NCBI GenBank assembly: GCA_021777555.1
Contig: JAJYDK010000019.1
Location: 1 to 64,000 of the forward strand
Source of the DNA: Pseudomonadota bacterium
GTDB taxonomy: Bacteria > Pseudomonadota > Gammaproteobacteria > Steroidobacterales > Steroidobacteraceae
Reading direction: 5' to 3'
Length of the DNA: 64,000 nucleotides
The first letter of the stretch is position 1; each line of letters begins with the position of its first letter. This document shows positions 34,678 to 43,463 of this stretch, piece by piece. The notes under the pieces were generated by a model. It was given only the letters and a program-made list of their open reading frames with translations. It was not told where the DNA came from and did not search any database. The position numbers and the translations under genes are program-made.

Positions 34678-35000
34678 GGCGGCCGCGGGATGAGGGGCAT
34701 TCCCGCGCAATGTACCGGACTCGCCACGGGCTGCTCTAAACAAATCGGGCTATTGCCCCGACGGCGGACGCTGTCGAGCCCCACCCCGGCTGATGGCGCT
34801 TCTCGAACTCCTGCAGCACGAGCTCGCGGCTGTTCGAAGTCCGCCCGCGAGGCGCCCAGCTCGGGCCTGTGGAAGATGGCTCGCGACTCCGCAGCGCCTC
34901 GAGCGCGGTGCTAAGCTCCGGGGCGGTGTGCCTCGAGTCGCGCAACGCCGTCCATCCTCGCCCGCCACCTGGTGAGTTCCTTCTCTCAGAGGGCTATTCC
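34678..35000. other. 323-bp divergent intergenic region
   Basis: Separates the PepSY-reductase and threonine dehydratase genes. Short frames exist on both strands, but none looks like a known protein or has a ribosome site. No Fur-like box, clear sigma-70 hexamer pair or repeat was found. Confidence 0.4.
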
Positions 35001-35987
35001 GTGAGTCAGACCGAAATGCTCTTTACCCTTGCCGATCTGCAGGCGGCATCCGAGCGGGTGCATCGGGTCGTGCCGCCGACAGCCCAGTATGCCTGGCCTC
35101 GATTGGCGGCGGCAACGGGTTGCCGGGTCTGGGTCAAACACGAAAATCACACGCCCACGGGTGCATTCAAAGTGCGGGGAGGGATTGTCTACATGGACGC
35201 TCTGCGCGGCGCGAATCCGGCACAGGGTGTCATTACGGCCACTAGGGGCAACCACGGGCAGTCGGTGGCGTTCTCGGCGGCCCGTGCAGGCCTCTCGGCC
35301 GTGATCTACGTGCCTAACGGCAATGCAGCCGACCAGAACGCCGCCATGCGGTCATTCGGCGCGACGGTCATCGAGCACGGCCGCGACTTCGACGAGGCGC
35401 GTGTGGAATGTGCGCGGGTCGCAGCCGAGCGCGGTCTGCATTTTATTCCGCCGTTCCATCGAGATCTCGTCAGAGGTGTCGCCACCTACGCGCTCGAGCT
35501 CTTTCAAGCTGTGTCCGCAGTCGATACGGTATACGTCCCCATCGGCATGGGCTCGGGCGTCTGCGGTCTCATCACGGTGCGCGATCTGCTTGGGCTCACC
35601 ACGGAGATCGTGGGCGTCGTGGCCCGCAACGCTCCCGCCATGGCGCTCTCGTTCGAAGCCGGCCGCCCGGTGCCGACGGACTCCGCCCGCACGTTCGCCG
35701 ATGGCGTGGCCACGAGACAACCCGATGAGCACGCATTCGCAGTGATCCGGCGCGGTGCCGCCCGGATCGTGCAGGTCGGCGAAGATGAGATCGCCGAGGC
35801 GGTGCGTCTTTACTTTCGCACCACTCATCAGGTCGCCGAAGGCGCCGGCGCGACGCCGCTCGCCGCGCTCATGCAGGAACGCGAGCGGATGGCGGGCAAG
35901 ACCGTCGCAGTGATTCTGACCGGCGCCAACATCGACGGGTCGGTGTATCAACGGATCCTGGCGGGCGAGACGCCGCTTGCCGGGTAG
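35001..35987 (+). CDS. Threonine/serine dehydratase-like PLP enzyme
   Basis: 328 residues from the GTG at 35001 (GAGGG upstream); an ATG five codons later is an alternative. A fold-type II PLP enzyme with the Schiff-base lysine in HTPTGAFKVRGG, the phosphate-cradle region TRGNHGQSVAFSAA and the glycine loop PIGMGSGVCG. It most likely deaminates L-threonine or L-serine to 2-oxobutyrate or pyruvate. It has no C-terminal ACT domain, so it is of the catabolic or short type and not feedback-regulated like biosynthetic IlvA. Related racemases share this fold and cannot be excluded. It converges with the ABM gene, 2 bp apart. Confidence 0.88.
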   Translation: MSQTEMLFTLADLQAASERVHRVVPPTAQYAWPRLAAATGCRVWVKHENHTPTGAFKVRGGIVYMDALRGANPAQGVITATRGNHGQSVAFSAARAGLSAVIYVPNGNAADQNAAMRSFGATVIEHGRDFDEARVECARVAAERGLHFIPPFHRDLVRGVATYALELFQAVSAVDTVYVPIGMGSGVCGLITVRDLLGLTTEIVGVVARNAPAMALSFEAGRPVPTDSARTFADGVATRQPDEHAFAVIRRGAARIVQVGEDEIAEAVRLYFRTTHQVAEGAGATPLAALMQERERMAGKTVAVILTGANIDGSVYQRILAGETPLAG

Positions 35988-35989
35988 GC

Positions 35990-36304
35990 TCACCGGCCAG
36001 GCGGTGGACCGGAGGCTACCGGGTCGAAGTGCTCGACATGGGGCGGCTGCTCGAAGAATGATCCGATGAGGGCACGCCATTCGGCGAACGCCGGTGATTG
36101 GCGAAATCCCACCGTGTGCGCCTCGAGGGAGTCCCATTCGACGATGAGGACGAAGCGCCCCGGAGATTCGTGACAGGCGAGGATCTGGTGGCGACGGTAG
36201 CCGCCCGCCTTGGCGAGCACAGTATCCGCCGCTCGCGTAATGGCCTCGCAGAAGGCATCCCGCGCCTCGGGGCGCACTTTGATATCCGCAATCTCGATCG
36301 TCAT
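35990..36304 (-). CDS. Antibiotic biosynthesis monooxygenase (ABM) domain protein
   Basis: 104-residue single-domain protein of the dimeric ferredoxin-like ABM fold. Features are the N-terminal IEIADIKVRPEARDAFCEAI, central HESPGRFVLIVEWDSLEAH and C-terminal FAEWRALIGSFFEQPP. Members include quinol monooxygenases (YgiN type) and heme-degrading enzymes; without the heme-binding signature the specific role is open. It converges with the threonine dehydratase and lies 94 bp downstream of merR on the same strand, so readthrough from merR is possible. Confidence 0.87.
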   Translation of the reverse strand: MTIEIADIKVRPEARDAFCEAITRAADTVLAKAGGYRRHQILACHESPGRFVLIVEWDSLEAHTVGFRQSPAFAEWRALIGSFFEQPPHVEHFDPVASGPPPGR

Positions 36305-36397
36305 GCAATCACCCTCGGTCTGCTTGTCTTGGTGACCGGCAACCGCGCCCGCGCCGAAGGAGGTGTAGCCGGTGATGAAACGGGTGGCGCCGACAGC

Positions 36398-36859
36398 TCA
36401 GCGCGCAGATGCGCGCCCAGGGCTTGGACCCGGGCAAGCGCTGTGCGAAGGGGGTGCGGGGCCGTCCTCGCCGCCGAGCGCTTTGAGGATCGGGCAGTCG
36501 GACGGCTCGCCATGTCCGGGGCAGGTGTCGACCAAAGTGGAGAGTGCATCCCGCATCCGCACCAGGGCGGCGATACGTTCCTCGACGTCTGCGAGCTTCA
36601 TCTGCGTCGCACGCTTGACTCGCGCAACGTCGCGCGCCTTCGAGAGCGCGAGCAGCTCGCCGATCTCCTTGAGGGAGAAGCCCAGCACCTGAGCGCGCCG
36701 TATGAAACGCAGCCGCCTCAGCTCGGCTTCACCGTAGCGGCGGTAGCCGGACTCGAGCCGACTCTTGGGCGTGAGCAGGCCGCTGCGCTCGTAGTAGCGC
36801 ACGGTGTCGATGCGTACTCCCGCCCGTTTGGCGAGCGCCCCAATGCCGAGGTTTGTCAT
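36398..36859 (-). CDS. MerR-family heavy-metal-responsive regulator
   Basis: 153 residues. The N-terminal winged helix is typical (GALAKRAGVRIDTVRYYERSG, SGYRRYGEAELRRLRFI), followed by the long dimerisation helix. Metal ligands are suggested by the C-terminal CPGHGEPSDCPIL, similar to metal-sensing members of the ZntR/PbrR/CueR group. The tail after this is Pro/Ser-rich. It is divergent from a CusBAC-type efflux operon. Two near-identical MerR dyads lie between, one facing each way, supporting activation of the operon and autoregulation. The metal cannot be fixed from sequence; Cu/Ag or Pb/Zn/Cd are candidates. Confidence 0.92.
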   Translation of the reverse strand: MTNLGIGALAKRAGVRIDTVRYYERSGLLTPKSRLESGYRRYGEAELRRLRFIRRAQVLGFSLKEIGELLALSKARDVARVKRATQMKLADVEERIAALVRMRDALSTLVDTCPGHGEPSDCPILKALGGEDGPAPPSHSACPGPSPGRASAR

Positions 36860-36899
36860 GGTGTACTCCCGGTGACGGTCTCAGAACGCAGCCGGCGCC

Positions 36900-36921
36900 C
36901 TGGACCAGGGTCCAGAGTCAA
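36900..36921 (-). promoter_or_regulatory. MerR-type operator upstream of merR
   Basis: On the minus strand TTGACT (36921-36916) is followed by the perfect dyad CTGGACC-CT-GGTCCAG. A -10 element at MerR spacing (20 bp) would be CCGGCT, which is poor, so this may be an autoregulatory binding site more than a strong promoter. Confidence 0.7.
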
Positions 36922-37007
36922 GCCTATCGCCTGGGGCGGATATTGGCCAGGTGAAAGATACGTACACGCTTCTTACGCTCCCGGGTGGTGATCCGCACAA
37001 TGCACAA

Positions 37008-37039
37008 TTGACTCTGGAGCCTGCTCCAGGGATTAGGGT
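37008..37039 (+). promoter_or_regulatory. MerR-controlled promoter of the efflux operon
   Basis: TTGACT at 37008-37013, a 20-bp spacer holding the perfect dyad CTGGAGC-CT-GCTCCAG (37014-37029), then TAGGGT at 37034-37039 as -10. The over-long spacer and centred dyad are the classic layout of ZntR/PbrR/MerR promoters. The -10 ends only 7 bases before the likely GTG start at 37047. Confidence 0.8.
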
Positions 37040-37046
37040 GATGGCT

Positions 37047-38387
37047 GTGAAACGCACGATCATCATGGGCGTTCTCGTGGCGCTTGCCGCGGGGGCGGGC
37101 TTTCTCGCAGGGGTCGATCTCGCCTCGAGGGGCGGGGCGCGCAGGCAGAGCATCCCGGAAAGAACGGCCGCCTCCGCCGCCAGGGCAGCTCACGGAGCGC
37201 GCAGGATTCTCTACTGGTGGGATCCGATGATCGGACCGTCATCGATCTCGCCGCAGCCGGGCCTGAGCGCCATGGGCATGAAGCTCGTGCCGGTCTACGC
37301 CCCGACAGGTGCCTCGGGCCGGGGCGAAGTGACCATCGACCCGGCCATCCAACAGAGCCTCGCGATTGAAACGAGTCGTGTGCGGCTCGGCTCGTTGCAC
37401 AAGAGCGTGCGCACCGTGGGCTATGTCCGTCAGGCAACTCCCGTGAGCTACGCGGTGACGGTGCGTGTGAACGGCTGGATCGGAACCCTCTACGCCGCCA
37501 CCGATGGCACGGCGATCCGCAAGGGAGATCCGCTGTTTACGCTCTACAGCCCGCAGCTTCTTGCCGCGCAGGAGGAACTGCTCGCCGCGGCGCAGAACCG
37601 CGCCCTCGCGCGCGATCCGCAATCGGTCGCCGAGGCGGGACGTCTCTACCGGTCCATCGAGCGGCGTCTGCTGTATCTCGGGGTGAGCGCGGCTCAGCTC
37701 GAGCACATCGCCGCCACGGGCAAGGCACGGGAGTACCTGACCTTTCTCAGCCCGGTATCCGGGTACCTGGCGCGGGTGTCGGTCCGCCAGCACTCCTACA
37801 TCCAGAGCGGCCGCCCGGTCATGCGGATCGAGCAGCTCGGCACCGTCTGGCTCGATGCGCAGGTCTATGACAACCAGCTGCCGTGGGTGAGGCTCGGGGA
37901 GAGAATGCGGGCCCACATCGCCTCGGATCCCGGTCGGGTCCTGACAGGCAGGATTTCGTTCATCGATCCAAACGAGGATCCACGAACGCACACCGTCACG
38001 GTCCGGGCGCAACTCGCCAATCCCGGCGGGCTGCTGCGGCCCGGAATGTATGCCCTCATCGACATTGCGGCCACACCGCTCGCCAACGTTCTGTTGGCTC
38101 CCGCATCGGCGATCCTGCACACGGGGACCGGTGAGGTGGCGCTGCTCGCGCAAGGTCACGGCCGATTCATGCCGCGCAAGGTGACCACCGGCCTCACGGG
38201 GAGCGACGGGACGGTGCAGGTGCTCTCGGGTCTGAAGGCGGGTGAACGCGTGGTGACCAGTGGCCAGTTCCTGATCGACGTCGAATCGAACATGAGCGAA
38301 CTCACCACCAAGCTCGTGGCGGGAGAGAAGTCGATGCATCATGCCGCGACCTCGGGCGCACACCCGACGGCCCACTCGGGCGGCTGA
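37047..38387 (+). CDS. RND efflux periplasmic adaptor, CusB-like
   Basis: 446 residues from the GTG at 37047 (VKRTIIMGVLVALAAG, a signal-anchor with a basic N-terminus); ATG at 37041 or 37065 are alternatives. A heavy-metal-binding-like domain follows at about 50-80 (YWWDPMIGPSSISPQPGL, MGMKLVPVY), as in CusB. Then come the membrane-fusion lipoyl/barrel-sandwich and beta-barrel parts (VNGWIGTLYA, RIEQLGTVWLDAQVYDNQ, VLAPASAILHTG). It links the CusA-like pump to the outer-membrane channel and may hand over metal. The C-terminal tail has several His (SMHHAATSGAHPTAHSGG). It is the first gene of an operon controlled by the MerR promoter just upstream. Confidence 0.9.
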   Translation: MKRTIIMGVLVALAAGAGFLAGVDLASRGGARRQSIPERTAASAARAAHGARRILYWWDPMIGPSSISPQPGLSAMGMKLVPVYAPTGASGRGEVTIDPAIQQSLAIETSRVRLGSLHKSVRTVGYVRQATPVSYAVTVRVNGWIGTLYAATDGTAIRKGDPLFTLYSPQLLAAQEELLAAAQNRALARDPQSVAEAGRLYRSIERRLLYLGVSAAQLEHIAATGKAREYLTFLSPVSGYLARVSVRQHSYIQSGRPVMRIEQLGTVWLDAQVYDNQLPWVRLGERMRAHIASDPGRVLTGRISFIDPNEDPRTHTVTVRAQLANPGGLLRPGMYALIDIAATPLANVLLAPASAILHTGTGEVALLAQGHGRFMPRKVTTGLTGSDGTVQVLSGLKAGERVVTSGQFLIDVESNMSELTTKLVAGEKSMHHAATSGAHPTAHSGG

Positions 38388-38406
38388 CCGGTCGCGCGCA
38401 GACACC

Positions 38407-41400
38407 ATGATCCGCAAGCTCATCGAGCTCTCGATCAAGAATCGCGGGCTGGTCCTTCTGCTCGGGCTGACGGTGATCGCCGTATCGGCCTGGATGGCCT
38501 TCCACAGCAAGCTCGACGCCGTTCCGGATCTTTCCGACACGCAGGTTCTCGTCCTGACCAATGACGTGGGCGAGCCGCCCGATGTGGTGCAGAACCAGGT
38601 GACCTATCCGCTCGAGACCGCGCTTCTCGGAGTGCCCAGGGTCCAGGCCATCCGCGGCGAGAGCATGTTCGATTACTCGCTGATCCACGTGATTTTTCAG
38701 CCGGGAACCGATCTGTACTGGGCACGAAGCCGGGTGCTGGAGTACCTGAACTACGCGAGCGCCGAGCTGCCCCGGGGCGTCAAGCCGCAGCTGGGCCCGG
38801 ATGCCACGGGCGTCGGCTGGGCGTACCAATATGCGCTGCTTTCCGGTTGGTTTTGCGACCGATATCCCCAAGGGATCTGGCGTGATGCGGCCCGCGGCAA
38901 GTGGTACGGCTCCCGCGGCGAGGCGCCGCCCGCCGTGCGTGCCCGCCTGACCCGGGTGCGGGGCTTCACGCACGGCGGCGCCTGTCCGCTCGATGGCAGT
39001 CCATTGAGGAAATCGGACGTCGACCTGGCCGGCCTTCGCAGTCTGCAGGACTGGTTCGTACGCTTTGAGCTCGAGGCGGTGCCCGGAGTGGCGGAGGTCG
39101 CACCCCTGGGCGGATTCGTCCGCGAATACCAGGTGATCATCGACCCCAACCGGATGCGCGCCTACCACCTGTCCATTGCGCAGATCCGCAGCGCCATCCG
39201 GGACTCGAACGACGATGTCGGCGGCTCGGTCGTCGAGCAAAGCGAGCTCAGCTACATGGTGCGCAGCCGCGGCTATCTGAAGAACCTCAGGCAGCTCGGC
39301 GAGGTGCCGGTCGGAGCAGAGCGCAACGGTACGCCGATTCTCCTTCACGATGTCGCGACGCTGCAGCTCGGCGGGGCGCCGCGCCAGGGGCTCTGTGATT
39401 GGGACGGGAAGGGCGAGGCGGCCTGCGGCATCGCAGTGGTGCGCTTCCACGGCGACACCTACCGGGTCGTCGAGGCCGTCAAGCGCACGCTCGCGCGGAT
39501 TCGGCGCAGCCTCCCCCCGGGGGTGCTCGTGCGCACCGGCTACGATCGCACGCTCCTCATCAACCGCGCCATTTCCACCCTGTCCGACACGCTCACGGAA
39601 GAGATGATCGTGGTCGCCCTGGTGTGCATCTTCTTCCTGCTCCACGGCCGCAGCGCGCTGGTCGCGATCATCGTCATCCCGACCAGCATGCTGATCAGTC
39701 TCGCGATTCTCTATCTCATGGGCGTGAGCGCCAACATCATGAGCCTGAGCGGCATCGCGATCGCCATCGGCGTCGTGGTCGATTCGGCGATCGTCACCGT
39801 GGAGAACTCCCACCAGCACCTCAATGGCGAGGACATCCGGGTCCGAAGCGGCGAGAGCCCCCGGGAGCGCTGGCGGATCATCCTGCAGGCGGCCGCCGAG
39901 GTGGCGCCGAGTCTTTTCTTCAGTCTGCTCATCCTCACGGTGAGCTTCCTGCCCATCTTTATGCTGCCGGGTGAGAGCGGCCGGATGTTCACGCCGCTCG
40001 CCCTGACGGGCACCTTCGCCATGGGCGCCGCGGCCATCGTATCGATCACGCTGATTCCGGTGCTGATGGTGTATTTCATCAGGCCGACCCTGTTTCCCGA
40101 GCGATGGTCAGCCCGCCTGCAGGTTGCGCTCGCGATCGCGCTCGCCGCGGCCGCCGGCACGGCGGCGTTCATCCTGGCTGCGCACTCGCCGCTGCTTGTC
40201 CGGCATCGCTGGACCGCGACGCTCGCGATCGTGGCGCTGATGCTGCTGCTCACCGTCCCGCAGCGCATCATTCACGAGCAGCACAATCCCATCAGCCGGG
40301 CGCTGCAGGAGGGATTCGCGCCGGCGTTCCGGATGGGGATCCGCCATCGCTGGGTGCTCATCCCGGTCGCGGCCGCGTTGGTGCTGTCCATCCTTTGGCC
40401 GCTCTCGCACCTCGGCACGCAGTTCACGCCGCCGCTCTGGGAAGGCGATCTCGAGTACATGCCGACGACCTATCCCGGGATCGGAATCACCGAGGCACGG
40501 GCCATCCTGCAGCAGACCGACAAGATCCTCATGCGATTCCCGGAGGTCGCGAGCGTATTCGGCCAGTCGGGGCGGGCGGATACCGCCACGGACGATGCGC
40601 CACTCGGCATGCTGGACACCATCGTGCATCTGAAGCCGCGGGACACGTGGCCCTACGCGGCGGTCACGAGGTTCTACGCGCGCTGGCCGCACTGGCTGCA
40701 GTGGCCGTTCCGTCACACTTTCTGGCCCGACAGAGGCCGGGTGTCGGTCGAGCAGCTCGAGAACGGCTATACGGATACGGCGGGCACGTTTCACGAGGGC
40801 CTCAATCAGGCGCTCGACATCCCGGGCCTGCCGGCGTATTGGACCATGCCGGTCGCCAATCGCACCAACATGGTGAACAGCGGCAGCAAGACCCTGATCG
40901 GCATCCGGGTGAGCGGCCCGAACTTCGGCGAGCTCGGCCGGCTCTCGAACGAGATCGCGCGCGCGATCACACCGGTGCGGGGCACACTGGGCGCCATCGC
41001 CGATCAGCCGCTCGGCGGCTACTACCTCGACATCAAGGTGAGACGCGACATCGCGGCGCGCTACGGGTTGACCGTCGGCGCCGTCCAGCGCGTCATCAGC
41101 CTGGCGATCGGGGGCGAGAGGATCGGCACCATGGTGCTCGGTGTCGAGCGCTATCCGATCAACCTGCGCTATCCCGTCAATCTGCGCGATCGGCCCGATG
41201 CGCTGCGCGAGCTGCCGATCATGCTGCCCGGCGGCGGCAGCATTGCGCTCGGAATGGTCGCAACGATCCGCTACGATGCCGGACCGCCCTCCATCGACAG
41301 TTACGACACCCGCACCGTCAACTACATCAATGTGACCACCCGGGTGTCGGATGTCCTCGGCTATGTCCATCGCGCCGATGCCGCCATCGCCCACGGAGTG

Positions 41401-42057
41401 ACACTGCCGCCGGGGTACACCTACGAGTGGATCGGGCAGTTTCAGCAGATCCGCGCCGCCGATGCGAGACTTGCGCTCGCCGTCCCGCTCACCCTGCTTG
41501 CGATCATCGTGCTGCTGTTCCTCGCCACGGGAGACTTCCTGCGCGTGCTCGGTGTGCTGCTCGCGGTCCCCTTCGGGCTCGTCGGGGCATTCTGGGGCCT
41601 GTGGCTCATGCACTATCAACTGTCCGTGGCGGTCTGGGTGGGCATCATCGCCCTCGCCGGGCTCGCGGCGGAGATGGGCCTGGTGCTGCTGGTGTATCTC
41701 GATGTGAGCGTGCGGGATTTCCGGGAGAGCGGCCGGCTGCGCGGCCGCGCCGATCTGCTCGAGGCGGTTCACACGGCGACGGTGCGCCGCATCCGGCCGA
41801 AGACGATGACCGTGTCGGCGGCGCTGGTGGGGCTCGCGCCGCTGCTGTGGGCCCGGGGCGCGGGAGCGGACATCATGCGTCACCTCGCCGTGCCCATGAT
41901 CTTCGGTCTCATCACGAGCTTCGTACTCGAGCTGCTGGTGTTGCCGACGCTCTATTACATGGTGATGAGTCATGCGCTCGCGCATGAATTCGAGCCGCAT
42001 GGGCCGCGGGACGGCGGGGAAGGGCGCCCGCGGCTGACTCCGGGGGATGGCGTATGA
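38407..42057 (+). CDS. Heavy-metal efflux RND pump, CusA/CzcA family, enlarged
   Basis: 1216 residues, about 170 longer than E. coli CusA. The N-terminal helix, the proton-relay helix (SLSGIAIAIGVVVDSAIVTVEN) and the C-terminal half typical of the family are present. GMLDTIVHLKP and NRTNMVNSGSKTLIGIRV correspond to the CusA regions holding copper-binding Met573 and Met623. Extra material sits at about 148-208, an extracytoplasmic insert with two Cys (WFCDRYPQG and GGACPLDGSPL). A second insert follows the RPTLFPERW segment and looks like two added membrane helices. It exports metal ions from periplasm or cytoplasm through the outer-membrane channel. Start ATG at 38407; its stop overlaps the next gene (ATGA). 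Confidence 0.92.
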   Translation: MIRKLIELSIKNRGLVLLLGLTVIAVSAWMAFHSKLDAVPDLSDTQVLVLTNDVGEPPDVVQNQVTYPLETALLGVPRVQAIRGESMFDYSLIHVIFQPGTDLYWARSRVLEYLNYASAELPRGVKPQLGPDATGVGWAYQYALLSGWFCDRYPQGIWRDAARGKWYGSRGEAPPAVRARLTRVRGFTHGGACPLDGSPLRKSDVDLAGLRSLQDWFVRFELEAVPGVAEVAPLGGFVREYQVIIDPNRMRAYHLSIAQIRSAIRDSNDDVGGSVVEQSELSYMVRSRGYLKNLRQLGEVPVGAERNGTPILLHDVATLQLGGAPRQGLCDWDGKGEAACGIAVVRFHGDTYRVVEAVKRTLARIRRSLPPGVLVRTGYDRTLLINRAISTLSDTLTEEMIVVALVCIFFLLHGRSALVAIIVIPTSMLISLAILYLMGVSANIMSLSGIAIAIGVVVDSAIVTVENSHQHLNGEDIRVRSGESPRERWRIILQAAAEVAPSLFFSLLILTVSFLPIFMLPGESGRMFTPLALTGTFAMGAAAIVSITLIPVLMVYFIRPTLFPERWSARLQVALAIALAAAAGTAAFILAAHSPLLVRHRWTATLAIVALMLLLTVPQRIIHEQHNPISRALQEGFAPAFRMGIRHRWVLIPVAAALVLSILWPLSHLGTQFTPPLWEGDLEYMPTTYPGIGITEARAILQQTDKILMRFPEVASVFGQSGRADTATDDAPLGMLDTIVHLKPRDTWPYAAVTRFYARWPHWLQWPFRHTFWPDRGRVSVEQLENGYTDTAGTFHEGLNQALDIPGLPAYWTMPVANRTNMVNSGSKTLIGIRVSGPNFGELGRLSNEIARAITPVRGTLGAIADQPLGGYYLDIKVRRDIAARYGLTVGAVQRVISLAIGGERIGTMVLGVERYPINLRYPVNLRDRPDALRELPIMLPGGGSIALGMVATIRYDAGPPSIDSYDTRTVNYINVTTRVSDVLGYVHRADAAIAHGVTLPPGYTYEWIGQFQQIRAADARLALAVPLTLLAIIVLLFLATGDFLRVLGVLLAVPFGLVGAFWGLWLMHYQLSVAVWVGIIALAGLAAEMGLVLLVYLDVSVRDFRESGRLRGRADLLEAVHTATVRRIRPKTMTVSAALVGLAPLLWARGAGADIMRHLAVPMIFGLITSFVLELLVLPTLYYMVMSHALAHEFEPHGPRDGGEGRPRLTPGDGV

Positions 42058-43424
42058 GTCGCGGGCTCCATAGCGGCCCATCGCCGTGTCGGTGCGCGCT
42101 GCTCACTTTCGCAGTGGCCGCCCTGTTGACGGGATGCACGTTCATACCTCGCGGAACGTCTGCGTTGCGGCACGAGGCGGTGCGGGCGGGGCGGCCGTTC
42201 GTCGAACCCCCGCCAGAGCGGCATCTCCCCCCGCTGTCCGCAGTGCCCACGGCAGGGGAGCTCGTCCATCGGGCATTGCTCGACAGCCCGGACGTCGAGG
42301 CCGCATATTGGCAGTGGCGCGTGGCCCTCGAGGCCGTGCCCCAGCGAGGGACCCAGGCGACGGTCCCCATGATCGGCGGCACCGTGTCTTTGAAAAACGG
42401 AGCGGCGAGCGCGGGCGGCGCCATGCTCGAGCTCGCCAACATGAGCAGCGCGCCGATCGAATGGCCGGGCAAGCCGCGTGCCGAGGCGCGGGCCGCGCTG
42501 CAGAGGGCGTATGCCGCCGGCTGGAAATTCCGCCGGGCGCAGTTCGCGGTGCGCCGACAGACGCTCGACGCCTGGCACACGCTGGTGGCGGACTCGGCGA
42601 TGCTCGTGCTCCTGCGCCGGGACGCGGCGCTGCTCAGGGAGCTCGACGCCTTTGCGCGGGCGCGCATCGAGGCCGGCGCGGCATCGCCGACGACGGCTCT
42701 TGCGGTCGAGAACGAGCTGACCCGCGTGCGCGCGAAGATCGCCGCCGCCTCGGCGAAGTTGCCTGCCGACCGTGCCGCGGTCAATCGCGTTCTCGGCCGC
42801 CCGGTGCGGCGGCCGCTCGGTGTGCCGAGGGATCTTCCGCGCCAGACTCTGCCCCGGGGCGGCATGAGGCGCACGTTGGCGCTCGCGGTGCGCCGTAATC
42901 CGGATCTGGCCGCGTTGCGCCGCGACATCCGCGCCGGACGCATCGACATCGAGCGCGCCAGGATGAGTTACATTCCCGATTTCACGCTGTCGGCGGCGAG
43001 CAGCCTCGATGGCATCACGCAGAACCTCGGCGGCGCGCTCATGTTGCCCTTCGTCCGCTACCAGGCGATCAATGCCGCCATCCGGCAAAGCCGCGACCGG
43101 TTGCGCGAGACCGAGGCGCAGCTGCGGAGCCGGCGGCTCGGCATCGCCGCGCGGCTCCTCACGGATCTCGTGATGATCCGGGGGGACACCCGGCAGATCG
43201 ACCTGTACGAGGGCGATTTCCTGCCGCGCCTCGCGCGCATGGCCGCCTTCGCTCGCACGGATGTCGAGCAGAGCCGGGCGGCGCTCGAGGAGCCGGTCCG
43301 GATCGAGCGCACGCGGGTGCAGGTGCAAGAGGCGGTTCTTGCGCTGCGGCTCGATGAGGCCGAGCGTCTCGCTGACATGGAGGACCTCGCCGCCGTGCGG
43401 CTCGCGGGCGCGGCGCAGGGTTAA
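42054..43424 (+). CDS. Outer-membrane efflux channel lipoprotein, CusC/TolC family
   Basis: 456 residues. A lipoprotein leader ends in LLTGC, so Cys27 should be acylated, as in CusC. Two TolC-type (OEP) repeats of long alpha-helical hairpins follow, for example SPTTALAVENELTRVRAKI and LRETEAQLRSRRLG. It forms the trimeric outer-membrane exit duct for the CusBA-like proteins encoded upstream. The ATG overlaps the cusA-like stop by 4 bp, so the tripartite set is translated in one unit. The family C-terminal part is a little short, ending soon after the last helix. Confidence 0.9.
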   Translation: MSRGLHSGPSPCRCALLTFAVAALLTGCTFIPRGTSALRHEAVRAGRPFVEPPPERHLPPLSAVPTAGELVHRALLDSPDVEAAYWQWRVALEAVPQRGTQATVPMIGGTVSLKNGAASAGGAMLELANMSSAPIEWPGKPRAEARAALQRAYAAGWKFRRAQFAVRRQTLDAWHTLVADSAMLVLLRRDAALLRELDAFARARIEAGAASPTTALAVENELTRVRAKIAAASAKLPADRAAVNRVLGRPVRRPLGVPRDLPRQTLPRGGMRRTLALAVRRNPDLAALRRDIRAGRIDIERARMSYIPDFTLSAASSLDGITQNLGGALMLPFVRYQAINAAIRQSRDRLRETEAQLRSRRLGIAARLLTDLVMIRGDTRQIDLYEGDFLPRLARMAAFARTDVEQSRAALEEPVRIERTRVQVQEAVLALRLDEAERLADMEDLAAVRLAGAAQG

Positions 43425-43463
43425 GATGAGACGCCGGTTGGTGAAACCGATTCGAGGACGACA

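Noticed and set aside
36951-37040. An upstream GTG at 36951 that would extend the CusB-like protein by about 30 residues.
   Set aside because: The extension would cover the MerR operator and -35 element and lacks signal-peptide character; the basic-hydrophobic start at 37047 fits better.
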